Origin: DATBGZ01 sp963803115
GTDB lineage: Bacteria; Actinomycetota; Actinomycetes; Mycobacteriales; Micromonosporaceae
Assembly: GCA_963803115.1 (NCBI GenBank)
Contig: CAWDLN010000019.1
Location: forward strand, 124,001 to 188,000
Direction: 5' to 3'
DNA: 64,000 bases
Part shown: one piece after another, positions 8,353 to 17,618 of the stretch
Layout of the letters: each line of letters opens with the position of its first letter
Position numbering within the stretch: the stretch's first letter is position 1
Made by a program: the position numbers and the translations under genes
The notes under the pieces: model-generated
The model's input: only the letters and a program-made list of their open reading frames with translations
Told to the model about the DNA's origin: nothing
Database searches by the model: none

Positions 8353-10512
8353 TCAGGACGATCGCCAGCCGGTCGGTAATGCATCCGCCACCGACTTACC
8401 AATCAGGTGGTGTTCGCTTGTCCTCCGATCGTGTGTCCCCGGATCGCGGAGGCTACTGATCACTGTGCTGCCAAAGAAACGCGACGGCAGGAGCAGGTCC
8501 ACGCCGACGAACGCGGCGACCGAAGAGTGCGCGATGGGTACGTCGGCCAGCGCGGCAAGCGTCTCGGTGACATCGAGCGCGGCGCCACGCACCACCGAGA
8601 CCTCCAGGATCCGATATCCGGACGCCGGATTCACGCGCTGCCGCAGCAGCGGCAGCCATCCGGGGAAGGCCCGGAGGCGGGCTCGGATCCAGTCCGGATC
8701 ATCGGGCAACGTCAGAAACGCCGTGGCGTGTTTGCGTCGCCGCGGCCATCGAACCGCATCATTGGGCAAGCCGATCACTCCGTGATCGGAGCCGCGGAAG
8801 GTGACGAGCAGTCGCGACCATTCGGGTTGACGCTCTGGTCCGAGCGCGCCGGTCGAGTCGACGCCATGCCACGCCGAGAGTCTCACTCGTGGCAGCCACG
8901 CCGCGGGGATGACGTATGCGTTCGGGTGCTCCGGTGCTCGGTGCTGCATTGACGCGGGCAACCGCTCGACGTATTCCGAGGCGACGACCGCGCTCCCGCG
9001 GGGCGCGTCGAGTCGCAGCACGAAGCCAGAGCGTCGTCGTCGCGCCAATCCCGCCGGATCGGAGTGGGCGATCAGGTAGGGATCGGTCAGACAAACACCC
9101 TCGACGCGTACCCGTTCCGGCGACGTCGACAGCCAGTGGTAGAGCGTGATTGGGGCGGCGTTCGCGATCGGCGACCTGGGCAACCACGGCAGCCGGTGCG
9201 GCGGATGCGGATACGGCGTGCGCTCCATCGTGGGCCGGTCGGCACCGGTGATCATCGGGACTTCATCGAGCTCGACGGCCGCGGAACTGAGTACGTCCCC
9301 CAATTGCTGCCGCAGGTCAACGAGGTCAGGCAGGTCCGAAACGTCACCCGGCGCGGTGGCGGCAGTGGTCTCGTACTCCGCCAGATAGTCGGCCCACGCG
9401 TCCACGACCCGCTTCAGCGTTGTCGCCTCGTCGGGGACGGCGAAGTTGAGGGCTCGGAATGCCGCATCGGCCCGCCGCATGAGCTCCCGGTGGTCCGGGT
9501 TCACTCCCGCCATATCCACCCGGTTCGCCGTTGTTGATTGCGTCGGTTGGGGTGATTGCGTCGGTCGGCTCAGGCCCGAAGCAACGAGCACTCCCCGCCG
9601 GTCGGTGTCGTAGTCGACGATCGGCACACGCGCCTGGGCCGGGTGGTACGCAACCCACCGCGCGGGCTGCCCAGATGGGTCGACCGCGGCGAGTTGGCCC
9701 TCGCTGGCCAGACCGGCGGCCCGGCAGGTGCGTTCCGGTACCCACACGGTGCGGTCCAGTGCATCCGCCAGTTGCTGGAGCTCTCGGTCGACTCGGTCTT
9801 GTTCGTTCTCGTCGGACGGCCAAGGAAGGGCGATCTGCACGTTCGGTTCGATGACCTCGAGACTCGCCACCAGGAACCGGGCGAGATCGGCCCCGCTGAG
9901 CACCGCCTCGATGCCTGAGTACCAGGCAATGCAGAATTGTCCACTATGGATGGAAACGACCACAGGTGTGATGCCGTTCGCCGAGACTGTCGTCGTGCCG
10001 GTGAACTCGGCCATGTCGAAGAACGTGCGGCGGTTGGCGAACGCGAGCCCACCGACAAGCGGAAGCGTGACTACTCCGGAGCGGACTCGAAGCCGGCCAT
10101 CCTTGCGCTCGAACCATGTGGGAGACTCCGCACGCACATCCTGGGGACGGATCAGCGACCACTCTCGGGTCTGGCCCGTGTTCCGGTCGAAAGCAACGAT
10201 GTCGCTGCCCACATCCTCCAGCTCGTTGTCCGCGCCCGCCAGGTATATATCGCAGCGAAGGTGATCCGCCAGCTCCTGCAGCTCCGCCGTAACCGCGCGC
10301 GCACCCTCCGCTAACACGCGTATGTCGCAGTCCGGAGACGCCCCGCGCCGGACGAGGTCGATGAGAGCGGTTGCCCCCAGGGTCGCGCCCTGACTGTCGA
10401 CGATTGTCGTCAGATCAAACAGCATCGGCAGCTCGCTGCGCCGCGCGAACCGCACCGCGGCGTCGCGGCCAACGGCGCCCTCGACCGATGAGCTCATACC
10501 CAGGGCCTGCAC
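8353..10512 (-). CDS. Large protein of unknown function, toxin-like architecture
   Basis: 719 residues from GTG 10512, which has AAGGGAG five bases upstream; the frame stays open further upstream but has no better start. Residues about 30-340 form one region with acidic and aromatic blocks (LADALDRTVWVPERT near its end). A polar linker SRPTQSPQPTQSTTANR follows, then a second region with ITLYHWLSTSPERV, RRRRSGFVLRLDAPRG and NAYVIPAAWLP. The modular layout recalls very large actinobacterial toxin-like proteins, and the second region could be an ADP-ribosyltransferase-like fold; both are guesses. No signal peptide or membrane helix. Confidence 0.6.
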   Translation of the reverse strand: MQALGMSSSVEGAVGRDAAVRFARRSELPMLFDLTTIVDSQGATLGATALIDLVRRGASPDCDIRVLAEGARAVTAELQELADHLRCDIYLAGADNELEDVGSDIVAFDRNTGQTREWSLIRPQDVRAESPTWFERKDGRLRVRSGVVTLPLVGGLAFANRRTFFDMAEFTGTTTVSANGITPVVVSIHSGQFCIAWYSGIEAVLSGADLARFLVASLEVIEPNVQIALPWPSDENEQDRVDRELQQLADALDRTVWVPERTCRAAGLASEGQLAAVDPSGQPARWVAYHPAQARVPIVDYDTDRRGVLVASGLSRPTQSPQPTQSTTANRVDMAGVNPDHRELMRRADAAFRALNFAVPDEATTLKRVVDAWADYLAEYETTAATAPGDVSDLPDLVDLRQQLGDVLSSAAVELDEVPMITGADRPTMERTPYPHPPHRLPWLPRSPIANAAPITLYHWLSTSPERVRVEGVCLTDPYLIAHSDPAGLARRRRSGFVLRLDAPRGSAVVASEYVERLPASMQHRAPEHPNAYVIPAAWLPRVRLSAWHGVDSTGALGPERQPEWSRLLVTFRGSDHGVIGLPNDAVRWPRRRKHATAFLTLPDDPDWIRARLRAFPGWLPLLRQRVNPASGYRILEVSVVRGAALDVTETLAALADVPIAHSSVAAFVGVDLLLPSRFFGSTVISSLRDPGTHDRRTSEHHLIGKSVADALPTGWRSS

Positions 10513-10817
10513 AGCCGCTCCCTTCGGCGCGCGTTCGAGGCCGCGTCGCGCGGACTCGCAACGCTTGCCCGGCGCGCTTCTGTTCCGGGCCGCCGGCCAC
10601 GGCTGACCTGCGGCCCGCGCGCCTGCAACCTGCAATACGGTCGTGATCCGTCGCACGTTCAGGCGCGCGGTCTTCCTGCGCCCGGACGCAGCCGCGGGCA
10701 GATCCGGCTCGAGACCCGACAAGACCAATTAACTAGCTGATTCGCGAACCGCCACGCGCTGGCATCCGTAAGAGACACAGTTGTGGCCGCATTGTCGAGG
10801 TGGAGGGGGTTGTCGTA
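10513..10817. other. Divergent intergenic region before amt
   Basis: About 305 bases between the minus-strand 719-residue gene and amt. It contains the start signals of both genes and a short AT-rich patch at about 10727-10741 that could be a promoter. I looked for a GlnR-type box and found none convincing. Confidence 0.5.
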
Positions 10818-12140
10818 GTGGATCAGGGAGGGCTGGACGCCGGCGCGACCGCGTGGCTGCTCGCCAGCGCCGCGCTCGTTCTCATCATGACCCCCGGAGT
10901 CGCGTTCTTCTACGGCGGGATGGTGCGGGCGTCCAATGTGCTCGGCACGATCATGAAGAGCTTTGTCGTGATCGGGATCGTGTCCGTTGTCTGGATCGGG
11001 GTCGGCTTTTCGTTGGCTTTTGGCGGAGCGAACAAGTATATCGGTGGCTTTGGATTCGCCGGGCTTCCGGACCTGAACGCCGCGGTACCGGGGCTGCACC
11101 TCACCGTGCCGCTGTTGGCGTTTGTCGTCTTCCAGATGATGTTCGCGATCATCACCCCGGCGCTGATCACCGGGGCCGGCGCCGAGCGTTGGCGCTTCGG
11201 CGCGTTCGTCTTCTTTGTGACAGTCTGGTCCGTAGTCGTGTACGCGCCGGTGGCCCATTGGCTCTTCTCACCGGTCGGCTGGGCGAGCGAGCTCGGGGCG
11301 TTCGACTTCGCCGGCGGTGCGGTGGTGCACGCCAACGCCGGCATCGCCGCGCTCGTGATCGCGGCCCGCCTCGGCCGCCGCACCGGCTGGCCGGACCCCC
11401 AGATGCGGCCGCACAACCTGCCGCTCGTCATGGTCGGCACCGCGCTGCTCTGGTTTGGCTGGTTCGGTTTCAACGGCGGGTCGGCTCTCACCGCGGGCAA
11501 CGTCGCGGCGTTGGCGTTCACCAACACGCAGGTCGCCGCCGCGGCGGCGCTGCTGGCGTGGTCGTTCGCCGAGCGCGTCCGATTCGGCAAACCGACGACG
11601 CTGGGCGCGGCTTCGGGCGCGGTCGCCGGCCTGGTCGCCATTACGCCGGCGGCGGGCTATGTGTCGCCGGTGGGTGCCATCGCCATCGGCGCCGTGGCCG
11701 GAGTCCTCTGTCATCTCATGGTCGGCCTCAAGGCTGTGTTCCGGCTCGACGACGCGCTCGACGTCGCGGCGGTGCACCTCGGTGGCGGGGTCATCGGCGC
11801 CCTGTCGATTGGACTGTTCGCGACAAAGTCGGTCAATCCAGCGGTCACCGATGGGCTGTTCTATGGCGGCGGCTACCGTCTCCTCGGCGTCCAGGCCATA
11901 GCGGTCGGCGCGGTTGTGGGGTATTCGCTGGTGATGACCTTGATCATCACCGGTCTGACGAACCGCCTGCTCGGGAACCGGGTCACCAACCGCGACGAGG
12001 CGGTCGGCCTCGACTTGTCGCAGCATGGCGAGTCCGCCTATGCCTTCACAGTCACCCAGGTCGCGACCGCGCGAGCCTCCGTGCCAATGCCGGCCGACGC
12101 CGCGAGGCATGAACGCGAACGGGCCCGTTCCCGTACCTAG
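10818..12140 (+). CDS. amt: Ammonium transporter
   Basis: 440 residues with about eleven membrane helices. The twin histidines of the conduction pore are visible in VVHANAG (about residue 169) and VAAVHLGGG (about residue 319), and TPGVAFFYGGMVR is the family N-terminal motif. GTG 10818 is chosen over GTG 10800 because GGAGGGGG sits eight bases before it. Amt moves ammonium into the cell. It is followed 24 bases later by a sensor gene and then a conservon, not by glnK, which is unusual and suggests a role in signalling as well as uptake. Confidence 0.93.
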   Translation: MDQGGLDAGATAWLLASAALVLIMTPGVAFFYGGMVRASNVLGTIMKSFVVIGIVSVVWIGVGFSLAFGGANKYIGGFGFAGLPDLNAAVPGLHLTVPLLAFVVFQMMFAIITPALITGAGAERWRFGAFVFFVTVWSVVVYAPVAHWLFSPVGWASELGAFDFAGGAVVHANAGIAALVIAARLGRRTGWPDPQMRPHNLPLVMVGTALLWFGWFGFNGGSALTAGNVAALAFTNTQVAAAAALLAWSFAERVRFGKPTTLGAASGAVAGLVAITPAAGYVSPVGAIAIGAVAGVLCHLMVGLKAVFRLDDALDVAAVHLGGGVIGALSIGLFATKSVNPAVTDGLFYGGGYRLLGVQAIAVGAVVGYSLVMTLIITGLTNRLLGNRVTNRDEAVGLDLSQHGESAYAFTVTQVATARASVPMPADAARHERERARSRT

Positions 12141-12164
12141 ACGCTCGAACGAGGGGGCAAGCCG

Positions 12165-13355
12165 ATGACCGCACCAACTCAGACCCGCTTTCGCCGGGCC
12201 CCGCGCATACTTGTGGCGGTCGTGCTGCTCTGCGCCATCAGCGCCTTGTACGGTGCCCTGGCCATCCAGCTGCGCGACGCCATCGACGCCGACGCCGCCT
12301 TCGTGACCGCCGAGCGGCAGGGCGTCGAGTACATGCGGCCGCTGAGCCGTCTCGTCGTCGAACTCAGCAAGGCCCAGTCCGCGGCGGTACGAAAGACCAC
12401 AGTGGACTCCGTGGCACTCGAAGCTGGCATGGCCGGAGTCGCCGACGCCGACCGGCTCTATGGAGCCGACCTACGCACGGAGCAACGGTGGACCGACCTG
12501 CGCGCGCAGATCGAGAAAGTTGGGGCCGAACGCCCGACTGGCGCGGCGGCGATGGAGCGCTACGGTGACCTGATCGCGCTCGCCGCGGATCTGGCCCGGC
12601 GGGTGGCGGACACGTCCAACCTCATCCTCGATCCGGAACTTGACTCGTACTACCTCATGGACACGGCGCTGCTCCAATTGCCGGCCGCGGTTGCGGCTGC
12701 CGGGCGAGCCGCAGACCGGGCCTACCTGACGCCGGCAGCCTCGTCGACCCGCCAGACCCCGACGGTGAGCGTCGACGTCGCGGTCGACCGGCAGCTTGTC
12801 GCGGCCGCGGCACAGTCCATGGCAACGAGCGTGCGCAAGGCGATGGAGGAGACGAACCGGTCGGTGATGGGCACGAACCTCACTGAGCCGCTGGACGTGT
12901 TCCGAGCCGCGGTGGACCAGCTCGCGCCGCCGGCCGTGCTCAAACAAACCGACGACCTGCCGGACGCGCACGTCATGGCCGACGCCGCGGCGCGAGTCCG
13001 GGACGCGGCGCTTCCATTGGCCACGGCCGTGCTCGGCGAGCTCGACGCGCTGCTTGGCCAGCGTCAGACGCAACTAGGCACGCAGCGGTTGTACGCGCTG
13101 GCCAGCGTCGTTGGCGGAGTCGTCCTCGCCGTGGTCCTGCTCTGGTGGTCGGTGCCGCCGCGTGGTCGCGGTCGTGGCGCGGAACTCGAAGCCGTTACCG
13201 GAACGGGCGACCCGGCCCAGCTGCGGGACGTGGCCTCCGTGTCCGTGCAGCTGCCCGCCGTCGACGCCCGAGATCTTCTCGCGATCGAGGAGCTCGTCCA
13301 CGTCGGACGCGGCGTGCGGGCACGGCCGAGGGACGAGTCGACCGATGCTCGATAG
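12165..13355 (+). CDS. Membrane sensor-like protein, helical extracellular domain
   Basis: 396 residues. One helix near the N-terminus (ILVAVVLLCAISALYGALAI), about 270 extracellular mostly helical residues with DTSNLILDPELDSYYLMD, a segment also seen in sensor domains of chemoreceptors, then a second helix (ASVVGGVVLAVVLLWWSV) and a short cytoplasmic tail with no kinase. It overlaps the start of cvnA by 11 bases. It could act as a co-sensor for the conservon kinase; this is inference from position. Confidence 0.75.
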   Translation: MTAPTQTRFRRAPRILVAVVLLCAISALYGALAIQLRDAIDADAAFVTAERQGVEYMRPLSRLVVELSKAQSAAVRKTTVDSVALEAGMAGVADADRLYGADLRTEQRWTDLRAQIEKVGAERPTGAAAMERYGDLIALAADLARRVADTSNLILDPELDSYYLMDTALLQLPAAVAAAGRAADRAYLTPAASSTRQTPTVSVDVAVDRQLVAAAAQSMATSVRKAMEETNRSVMGTNLTEPLDVFRAAVDQLAPPAVLKQTDDLPDAHVMADAAARVRDAALPLATAVLGELDALLGQRQTQLGTQRLYALASVVGGVVLAVVLLWWSVPPRGRGRGAELEAVTGTGDPAQLRDVASVSVQLPAVDARDLLAIEELVHVGRGVRARPRDESTDAR

Positions 13356-15870
13356 GTTGCGGATCACCCAGCGGCTGAGCCTGTTGCTCCTGTTGCCGCT
13401 GGCGGCGGTCGTGTTGATCAGTGTCCCGTTCGCGGTTCAACGCGTTGACGCCGCCCGATCGGCGGCCGCGATCGTCGACAGCGCCGACAACGCACGGACG
13501 ATCGGTTCGGTGATCCAGGAGATCGAGCAGGAGCGGTTGCTGGCCCTGGGCTACCTCGCGTCTGACCGGTTGCAACGGTCGTCCCTGGTCGTGCAAATGA
13601 ACTCCAGTGTGGACGCGGCGGCTCAGGCGCGCGCTTCCGTGGTCGGCGCGGGCGCGGGCCGGCTCCGGGAGAGCCTTGACCGGGTGCCCAGCCTCGATGC
13701 ACTGCGACAGCAGGTGCTTGCGCGGGCGACGAGCGCGAGTGACGTGTACCGCGCCTATCACGACGTTGTGGTCGCGCTGCTCGACTCGCTGCGCTTGGCC
13801 GACCAACCTGGCGCGGATGCCGTCGGCCTACGTCAGATGAGCTCGTTCGACGCCCTGCTGCGCCTCAACGAGGAGGCCAACCAGATCGGTGCCGCGCTGG
13901 TAGTCGCCGCAACCGACCCCGACGCGGCGAAGGCATTCATCATCGCGAGTAGGCCGCTGGAACAGATCTTCGTGGGACGCTTCCAGCAGGAGGAGACACC
14001 CGCCACGTTGACCTCGTCGCATTGGTCGCGAAGGTACCCTCGGCTCAACGCGCGGATTCGCTCGCCGCGACCATCACCGCCGCCGGCCCGACGACGGAGC
14101 CGAATTTCGATCGACGACGGCTTGTCCACCGCCCAGACCGGCGTCGACATCCGGCGTGGGTTGCAGAACCGCATCGCCGACGACATCGCCACCGATGCGA
14201 CCCGCCGGGCCGCCGAAGCGCGCAACGCGGCCACTCTCGTGGCCGGGCTCGCCTTCACATTGCTGATCTCCGTGATCTGGCTGGGCGTGTCCGTCAGCAG
14301 ATCCGTCGCCCGGCCGTTGCGGCGGATCACGCTGGCTGCGACAGCAGTCGCCGATCTGGCGTCACGCGAGCTGATCCGGGTCAACGATGTCGAGTCGGAC
14401 GACATTGGCCCGCCGCGGCTGGCCGCATTGACCCTTCGTTCGGCCGACGAGATCGGCGAGTTGGCGTCGGCGTTCAACCGGGTGCAGGCGACCGCCGCGC
14501 TGCTCATGGAACAGCAGGTGACGACTCGTCGCAACGTCTCCGTCATGTTCGCCAACATCGCCCACCGAACCCAGAGCCTGGTCGCGCGCCAGTTGGCGCA
14601 CATCGACGCACTCGAACGCAATGAGCCCGACGAGCAGCGGCTAGCGAAGCTCTACCCGCTCGACCATCTCACCACCCGGCTACGACGCAGCGCAGACAGC
14701 CTGCTGGTCATCGCCGGAACCCGAGACGAGGGACGGATCGCGTCACCGACGTCGCTGGCCGACGTGGTCCGCTCCGCCGCGGCGGAGGTTGAGGGTTATC
14801 AGAACATTGAGCTCGGAGCGATCTCCAATGTCACGGTCACCGCAGCCGGAGTGCCTGACCTGACACTGCTCGTGGCGGAACTTCTAGAGAACGCCACCGC
14901 CTTCTCCCCACCCAACGTGCCCGTCGAGGTGAGCGCCACATATCATGCCGGATGCCTGGTGCGCATTGTGGACAGAGGGATCGGCATGAGCCCCGATCGA
15001 CTCGCCGAGGAGAACGCCCGGTTGATCTCCCGCGAACGGCTCGATGTCGCCCCGACGACCATGCTCGGGCTCTTCGTCGTCAGCCGCTTGGCCCGCCGGC
15101 ACTCCATTTCCGTGCGACTGTTGCCCACGCCGGTCACCGGTATCACGGCCGAGATTGCGATTCCAGCCGAGATGCTGATGATGGCGAGCGGGCCACAGCG
15201 TCCGGAGTCGCTGCCGGCCCCAAGAGCCAGTTCTCCGGTGCCGGGAGAGGCACGACGGTCATTCGGCTCGCCGATGCTGCCCGACCGTGATTTCGGCTGG
15301 TTTCAGGGCCCGTTGGCCCCCAACGGCGTCGCCGTGCCGGCCATCAACGGCAGCGCCCCGGGGCCAATCGAAGCCGGCCGCGGCGGTCTTCGGCGGCGAC
15401 AACGTGGGGCGACGCTCGCCGATACCGAGTCGACCTCGGTACCCGCGCAAGTGGGGTTCCCGATGCGCGACCCGGAGACTGAGCGAGCAGACCTCGACGG
15501 CTTCGCTCGGGCCGCGGCGCGGGCGGCCGAGGCGACGCCGCCAACGTACGGTCCTCAACCGTCCCTTCTGGACAGCCGTCTCAGCCAGGCAGCGAGCCTC
15601 ATGGGCCAGCCACCGGTGCCGCGACCGGCCGCGCCCCAACCGGACCGCGGCGCGGGCCCCCTGCATCGACGCCGTCCGGGTGAGCATCTGCCCGAGGCTC
15701 TTCGTGCCGAAACGAGCGAACGCCGGGCGCGGCCCGGACAGCACCGAGTCCCCGAAACAGCACGCCCACCCCGGGACGCGGCGGCCGAGCGGGCCGCTCT
15801 CAACGGCTACCTCGACGGCCTTGCCCGCGCCGTCGATGACTCCCCCCACCGACCCGATCACTGGAGCTGA
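13345..15870 (+). CDS. cvnA: Conservon sensor histidine kinase with NIT-like sensor domain
   Basis: 841 residues. TM1 near residues 12-32, extracellular NIT-like helical domain, TM2 near 297-317, HAMP-like linker, then SVMFANIAHRTQSLVARQ (dimerisation/His region), N-box LVAELLENATAF (about 509) and GIGMS (about 545). A Pro/Ala/Arg-rich tail of about 220 residues follows. NIT domains in known proteins sense nitrate/nitrite. Residues about 220-255 are out of frame: between about 14003 and 14110 the conserved helix (VDLVALVAKVPSAQRADSLA) is encoded one frame over, and the frame is restored afterwards. Product is full length but scrambled there, if the sequence is right. Confidence 0.85.
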   Translation: MLDRLRITQRLSLLLLLPLAAVVLISVPFAVQRVDAARSAAAIVDSADNARTIGSVIQEIEQERLLALGYLASDRLQRSSLVVQMNSSVDAAAQARASVVGAGAGRLRESLDRVPSLDALRQQVLARATSASDVYRAYHDVVVALLDSLRLADQPGADAVGLRQMSSFDALLRLNEEANQIGAALVVAATDPDAAKAFIIASRPLEQIFVGRFQQEETPATLTSSHWSRRYPRLNARIRSPRPSPPPARRRSRISIDDGLSTAQTGVDIRRGLQNRIADDIATDATRRAAEARNAATLVAGLAFTLLISVIWLGVSVSRSVARPLRRITLAATAVADLASRELIRVNDVESDDIGPPRLAALTLRSADEIGELASAFNRVQATAALLMEQQVTTRRNVSVMFANIAHRTQSLVARQLAHIDALERNEPDEQRLAKLYPLDHLTTRLRRSADSLLVIAGTRDEGRIASPTSLADVVRSAAAEVEGYQNIELGAISNVTVTAAGVPDLTLLVAELLENATAFSPPNVPVEVSATYHAGCLVRIVDRGIGMSPDRLAEENARLISRERLDVAPTTMLGLFVVSRLARRHSISVRLLPTPVTGITAEIAIPAEMLMMASGPQRPESLPAPRASSPVPGEARRSFGSPMLPDRDFGWFQGPLAPNGVAVPAINGSAPGPIEAGRGGLRRRQRGATLADTESTSVPAQVGFPMRDPETERADLDGFARAAARAAEATPPTYGPQPSLLDSRLSQAASLMGQPPVPRPAAPQPDRGAGPLHRRRPGEHLPEALRAETSERRARPGQHRVPETARPPRDAAAERAALNGYLDGLARAVDDSPHRPDHWS

Positions 15871-15872
15871 CG

Positions 15873-16307
15873 ATGACCGTTCCCGCGTACCAGATCAGCA
15901 CGGAGGCACAGCAGTTCAACTGGCTGGTTGCCCGGTTTGCCACCGAGACAGCCGGCGTCCGGGAAGCCATCGCCGTGTCGTCCGACGGCCTGTTGATCGC
16001 GATGTCCTCCTCGTTGACGCGAGCCGATGCGGATCGGCTCGCGGCCATTACCTCCGCGATCACGAGCCTGGCCAACGGTGCGTCGCGGGTCTACGACCTC
16101 GGGACGACCAACAAGGTCATCATCGACCTCGACCGCGGTTATCTCCTCGTCTGCTCGATCAGTACGGGCTCCGCGCTGGGCGTGCTCGCCAGCCGCGATG
16201 CCAACCTGGGCAACCTTGCCTACGACATGGCGATTTTCGCCAACCGCGCGGCCGGCGTGCTGACCCCGCAGCTTATCGACGAGCTCAAGACCACCCTGAG
16301 GGCCTGA
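15873..16307 (+). CDS. cvnB: Roadblock/LC7 domain protein of the conservon
   Basis: 144 residues. Single Roadblock/LC7 domain (FNWLVARFATETAGVREAIA, VSSDGLLIAMSS, LGVLASRDANLG). In known conservons this protein works with the GTPase CvnD and the kinase CvnA in a membrane-linked, G-protein-like complex. It starts two bases after cvnA and precedes cvnC closely. Confidence 0.92.
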   Translation: MTVPAYQISTEAQQFNWLVARFATETAGVREAIAVSSDGLLIAMSSSLTRADADRLAAITSAITSLANGASRVYDLGTTNKVIIDLDRGYLLVCSISTGSALGVLASRDANLGNLAYDMAIFANRAAGVLTPQLIDELKTTLRA

Positions 16308-16311
16308 TGCC

Positions 16312-16722
16312 ATGGCCGCCGACCCATCCGACCCGCGGACGCCCCGGCATCGATCATCCGGTGGCGCCTCCCGTGACGATCCGGAGGTGTCCGGGGTCCG
16401 CCCATACTTCATTACGGGCGGCCGGGCCCGCCCGGTCGACTCGACGTTACACGTCGAGGCCCAGGTGCTGACCACAGTGGACGGACGGTCCAGCATGGAT
16501 CGGCTCACCTATGAACACCGCGACATTGTCGAGTTCTGTCTGCGCTCGACCTCGGTGGCCGAGATCGCGGTGCACCTACAAATGCATCTCGGGGTTGCTC
16601 GCGTCGTGGTCGCCGACCTGGTCGCGCTGGGCTATCTCGTCGTCCGCCAATCGGAGCTGGCCCCTAACCAACAGGGTCACATCATCGAGAGGGTTATCCG
16701 TGGACTCACAGCCATTCGCTGA
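16312..16722 (+). CDS. cvnC: DUF742 protein of the conservon
   Basis: 136 residues. DUF742 with the typical VRPYFITGGRARPV near residue 29, a winged-helix-like middle (EIAVHLQMHLGVARVVVADL) and the C-terminal HIIERVIRGLTAI. Known only as the third conservon component, with a role in regulation. Its end overlaps the cvnD start by 23 bases. Confidence 0.9.
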   Translation: MAADPSDPRTPRHRSSGGASRDDPEVSGVRPYFITGGRARPVDSTLHVEAQVLTTVDGRSSMDRLTYEHRDIVEFCLRSTSVAEIAVHLQMHLGVARVVVADLVALGYLVVRQSELAPNQQGHIIERVIRGLTAIR

Positions 16723-17287
16723 CGTGCCGATGGCCACGCGGCCCCCACTTCCCGTCAAGATCGTCATCGCCGGTGGGTTCGGCGTTGGCAAGACGACCGC
16801 CGTATCCCAAGTCTCCGAGATCCCGGTGCTGACCACGGAGGCGCCGATCACCGAGGTTGCCGCGGAGGTCGACCGCACCGGGCACGTGCCCGACAAGACG
16901 ACGACCACTGTCGCCCTCGACTTCGGCTGCATCACGATCGACGACGAGATCAAGCTCTATCTGTTCGGCACGCCGGGCCAGGACCGGTTCGGATTCATGT
17001 GGCGCGATCTGACCGAGGGAGCGCTCGGGGCACTGGTCATTGTGGACAGTCGCCGCCTCGATGACTGCTATCCGGCCGTCGACTACTTCGAACGCGCCGA
17101 TCTCCCCTTCGTCGTCGCGGTTAACCTGTTCGACGGTCTGCTGAGCCATCACCTGGAGGACGTCCGCTGGGCGCTCGCGGTGGAACAAGAGATCCCCATC
17201 ATCACCTTCGACGCCCGTGACCGCGGATCCGTGCTCGACGCCCTCCTGACCGTCCTGCACCGCAGCCTCGCCCGAGTCGGCAGCTAG
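16700..17287 (+). CDS. cvnD: Conservon Ras-like GTPase
   Basis: 195 residues from GTG 16700, with GAGAGGG six bases upstream. Walker A is IAGGFGVGKTT; the switch region has TTTVALDFG and FGTPGQDRF; NLF(D) lies in the position of the guanine-specificity motif. In known systems this protein cycles GTP at the membrane under control of CvnA/CvnB. Last gene of the amt-sensor-cvnABCD set. Confidence 0.92.
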   Translation: MDSQPFADVPMATRPPLPVKIVIAGGFGVGKTTAVSQVSEIPVLTTEAPITEVAAEVDRTGHVPDKTTTTVALDFGCITIDDEIKLYLFGTPGQDRFGFMWRDLTEGALGALVIVDSRRLDDCYPAVDYFERADLPFVVAVNLFDGLLSHHLEDVRWALAVEQEIPIITFDARDRGSVLDALLTVLHRSLARVGS

Positions 17288-17618
17288 ATCTTGTCTGTCG
17301 GGTGGCGCCTTGCGTCGCCACCCGCGTTGAAGCCATGCGCCCGCACGCACGCCCCCCCAACCGTTGATCGGGCGCGATCAATAATCTGTGTCGAGTGGCG
17401 CAAGCGACAACCGCCATTAATGGCATCGACGTCGATGAACGATTGCGCGCGCATTGGCGAGAGACCAAGCCACGAGGGTGAACCTCAGAGGTGGCCGGGC
17501 GGCGCCGGGGGTTGCGCCGCCCGAACCGGGCCGCTTTGGCGGATAGGATGGGCGTGGGCCTCGAGCGGCGGCCTCGCAGCGAGACTTACTGGTTATACGC
17601 TTGCGTGCTCGCGTCGGT
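17288..17618. other. Gap between cvnD and the WhiB gene
   Basis: 331 bases between convergent genes. Apart from the hairpin just after cvnD I see no gene or repeat in it. Confidence 0.6.
17299..17324 (+). terminator. Stem-loop after cvnD
   Basis: CGGGTGGCG (17299-17307) is perfectly complementary to CGCCACCCG (17316-17324) with an eight-base loop, 12 bases after the cvnD stop. No T-run follows, as is common for actinobacterial terminators. Confidence 0.55.

Noticed and set aside
10513..10728. N-terminal extension of the 719-residue protein to 10728
   Set aside because: The added 72 residues are Arg/Ala-rich, lack a ribosome site and would fill the amt promoter region; GTG 10512 has AAGGGAG at the right distance.
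10513..10817. GlnR-type operator upstream of amt
   Set aside because: I could not find two properly spaced GTnAC/GAAAC-like half-sites; the AT-rich patch alone is not enough.
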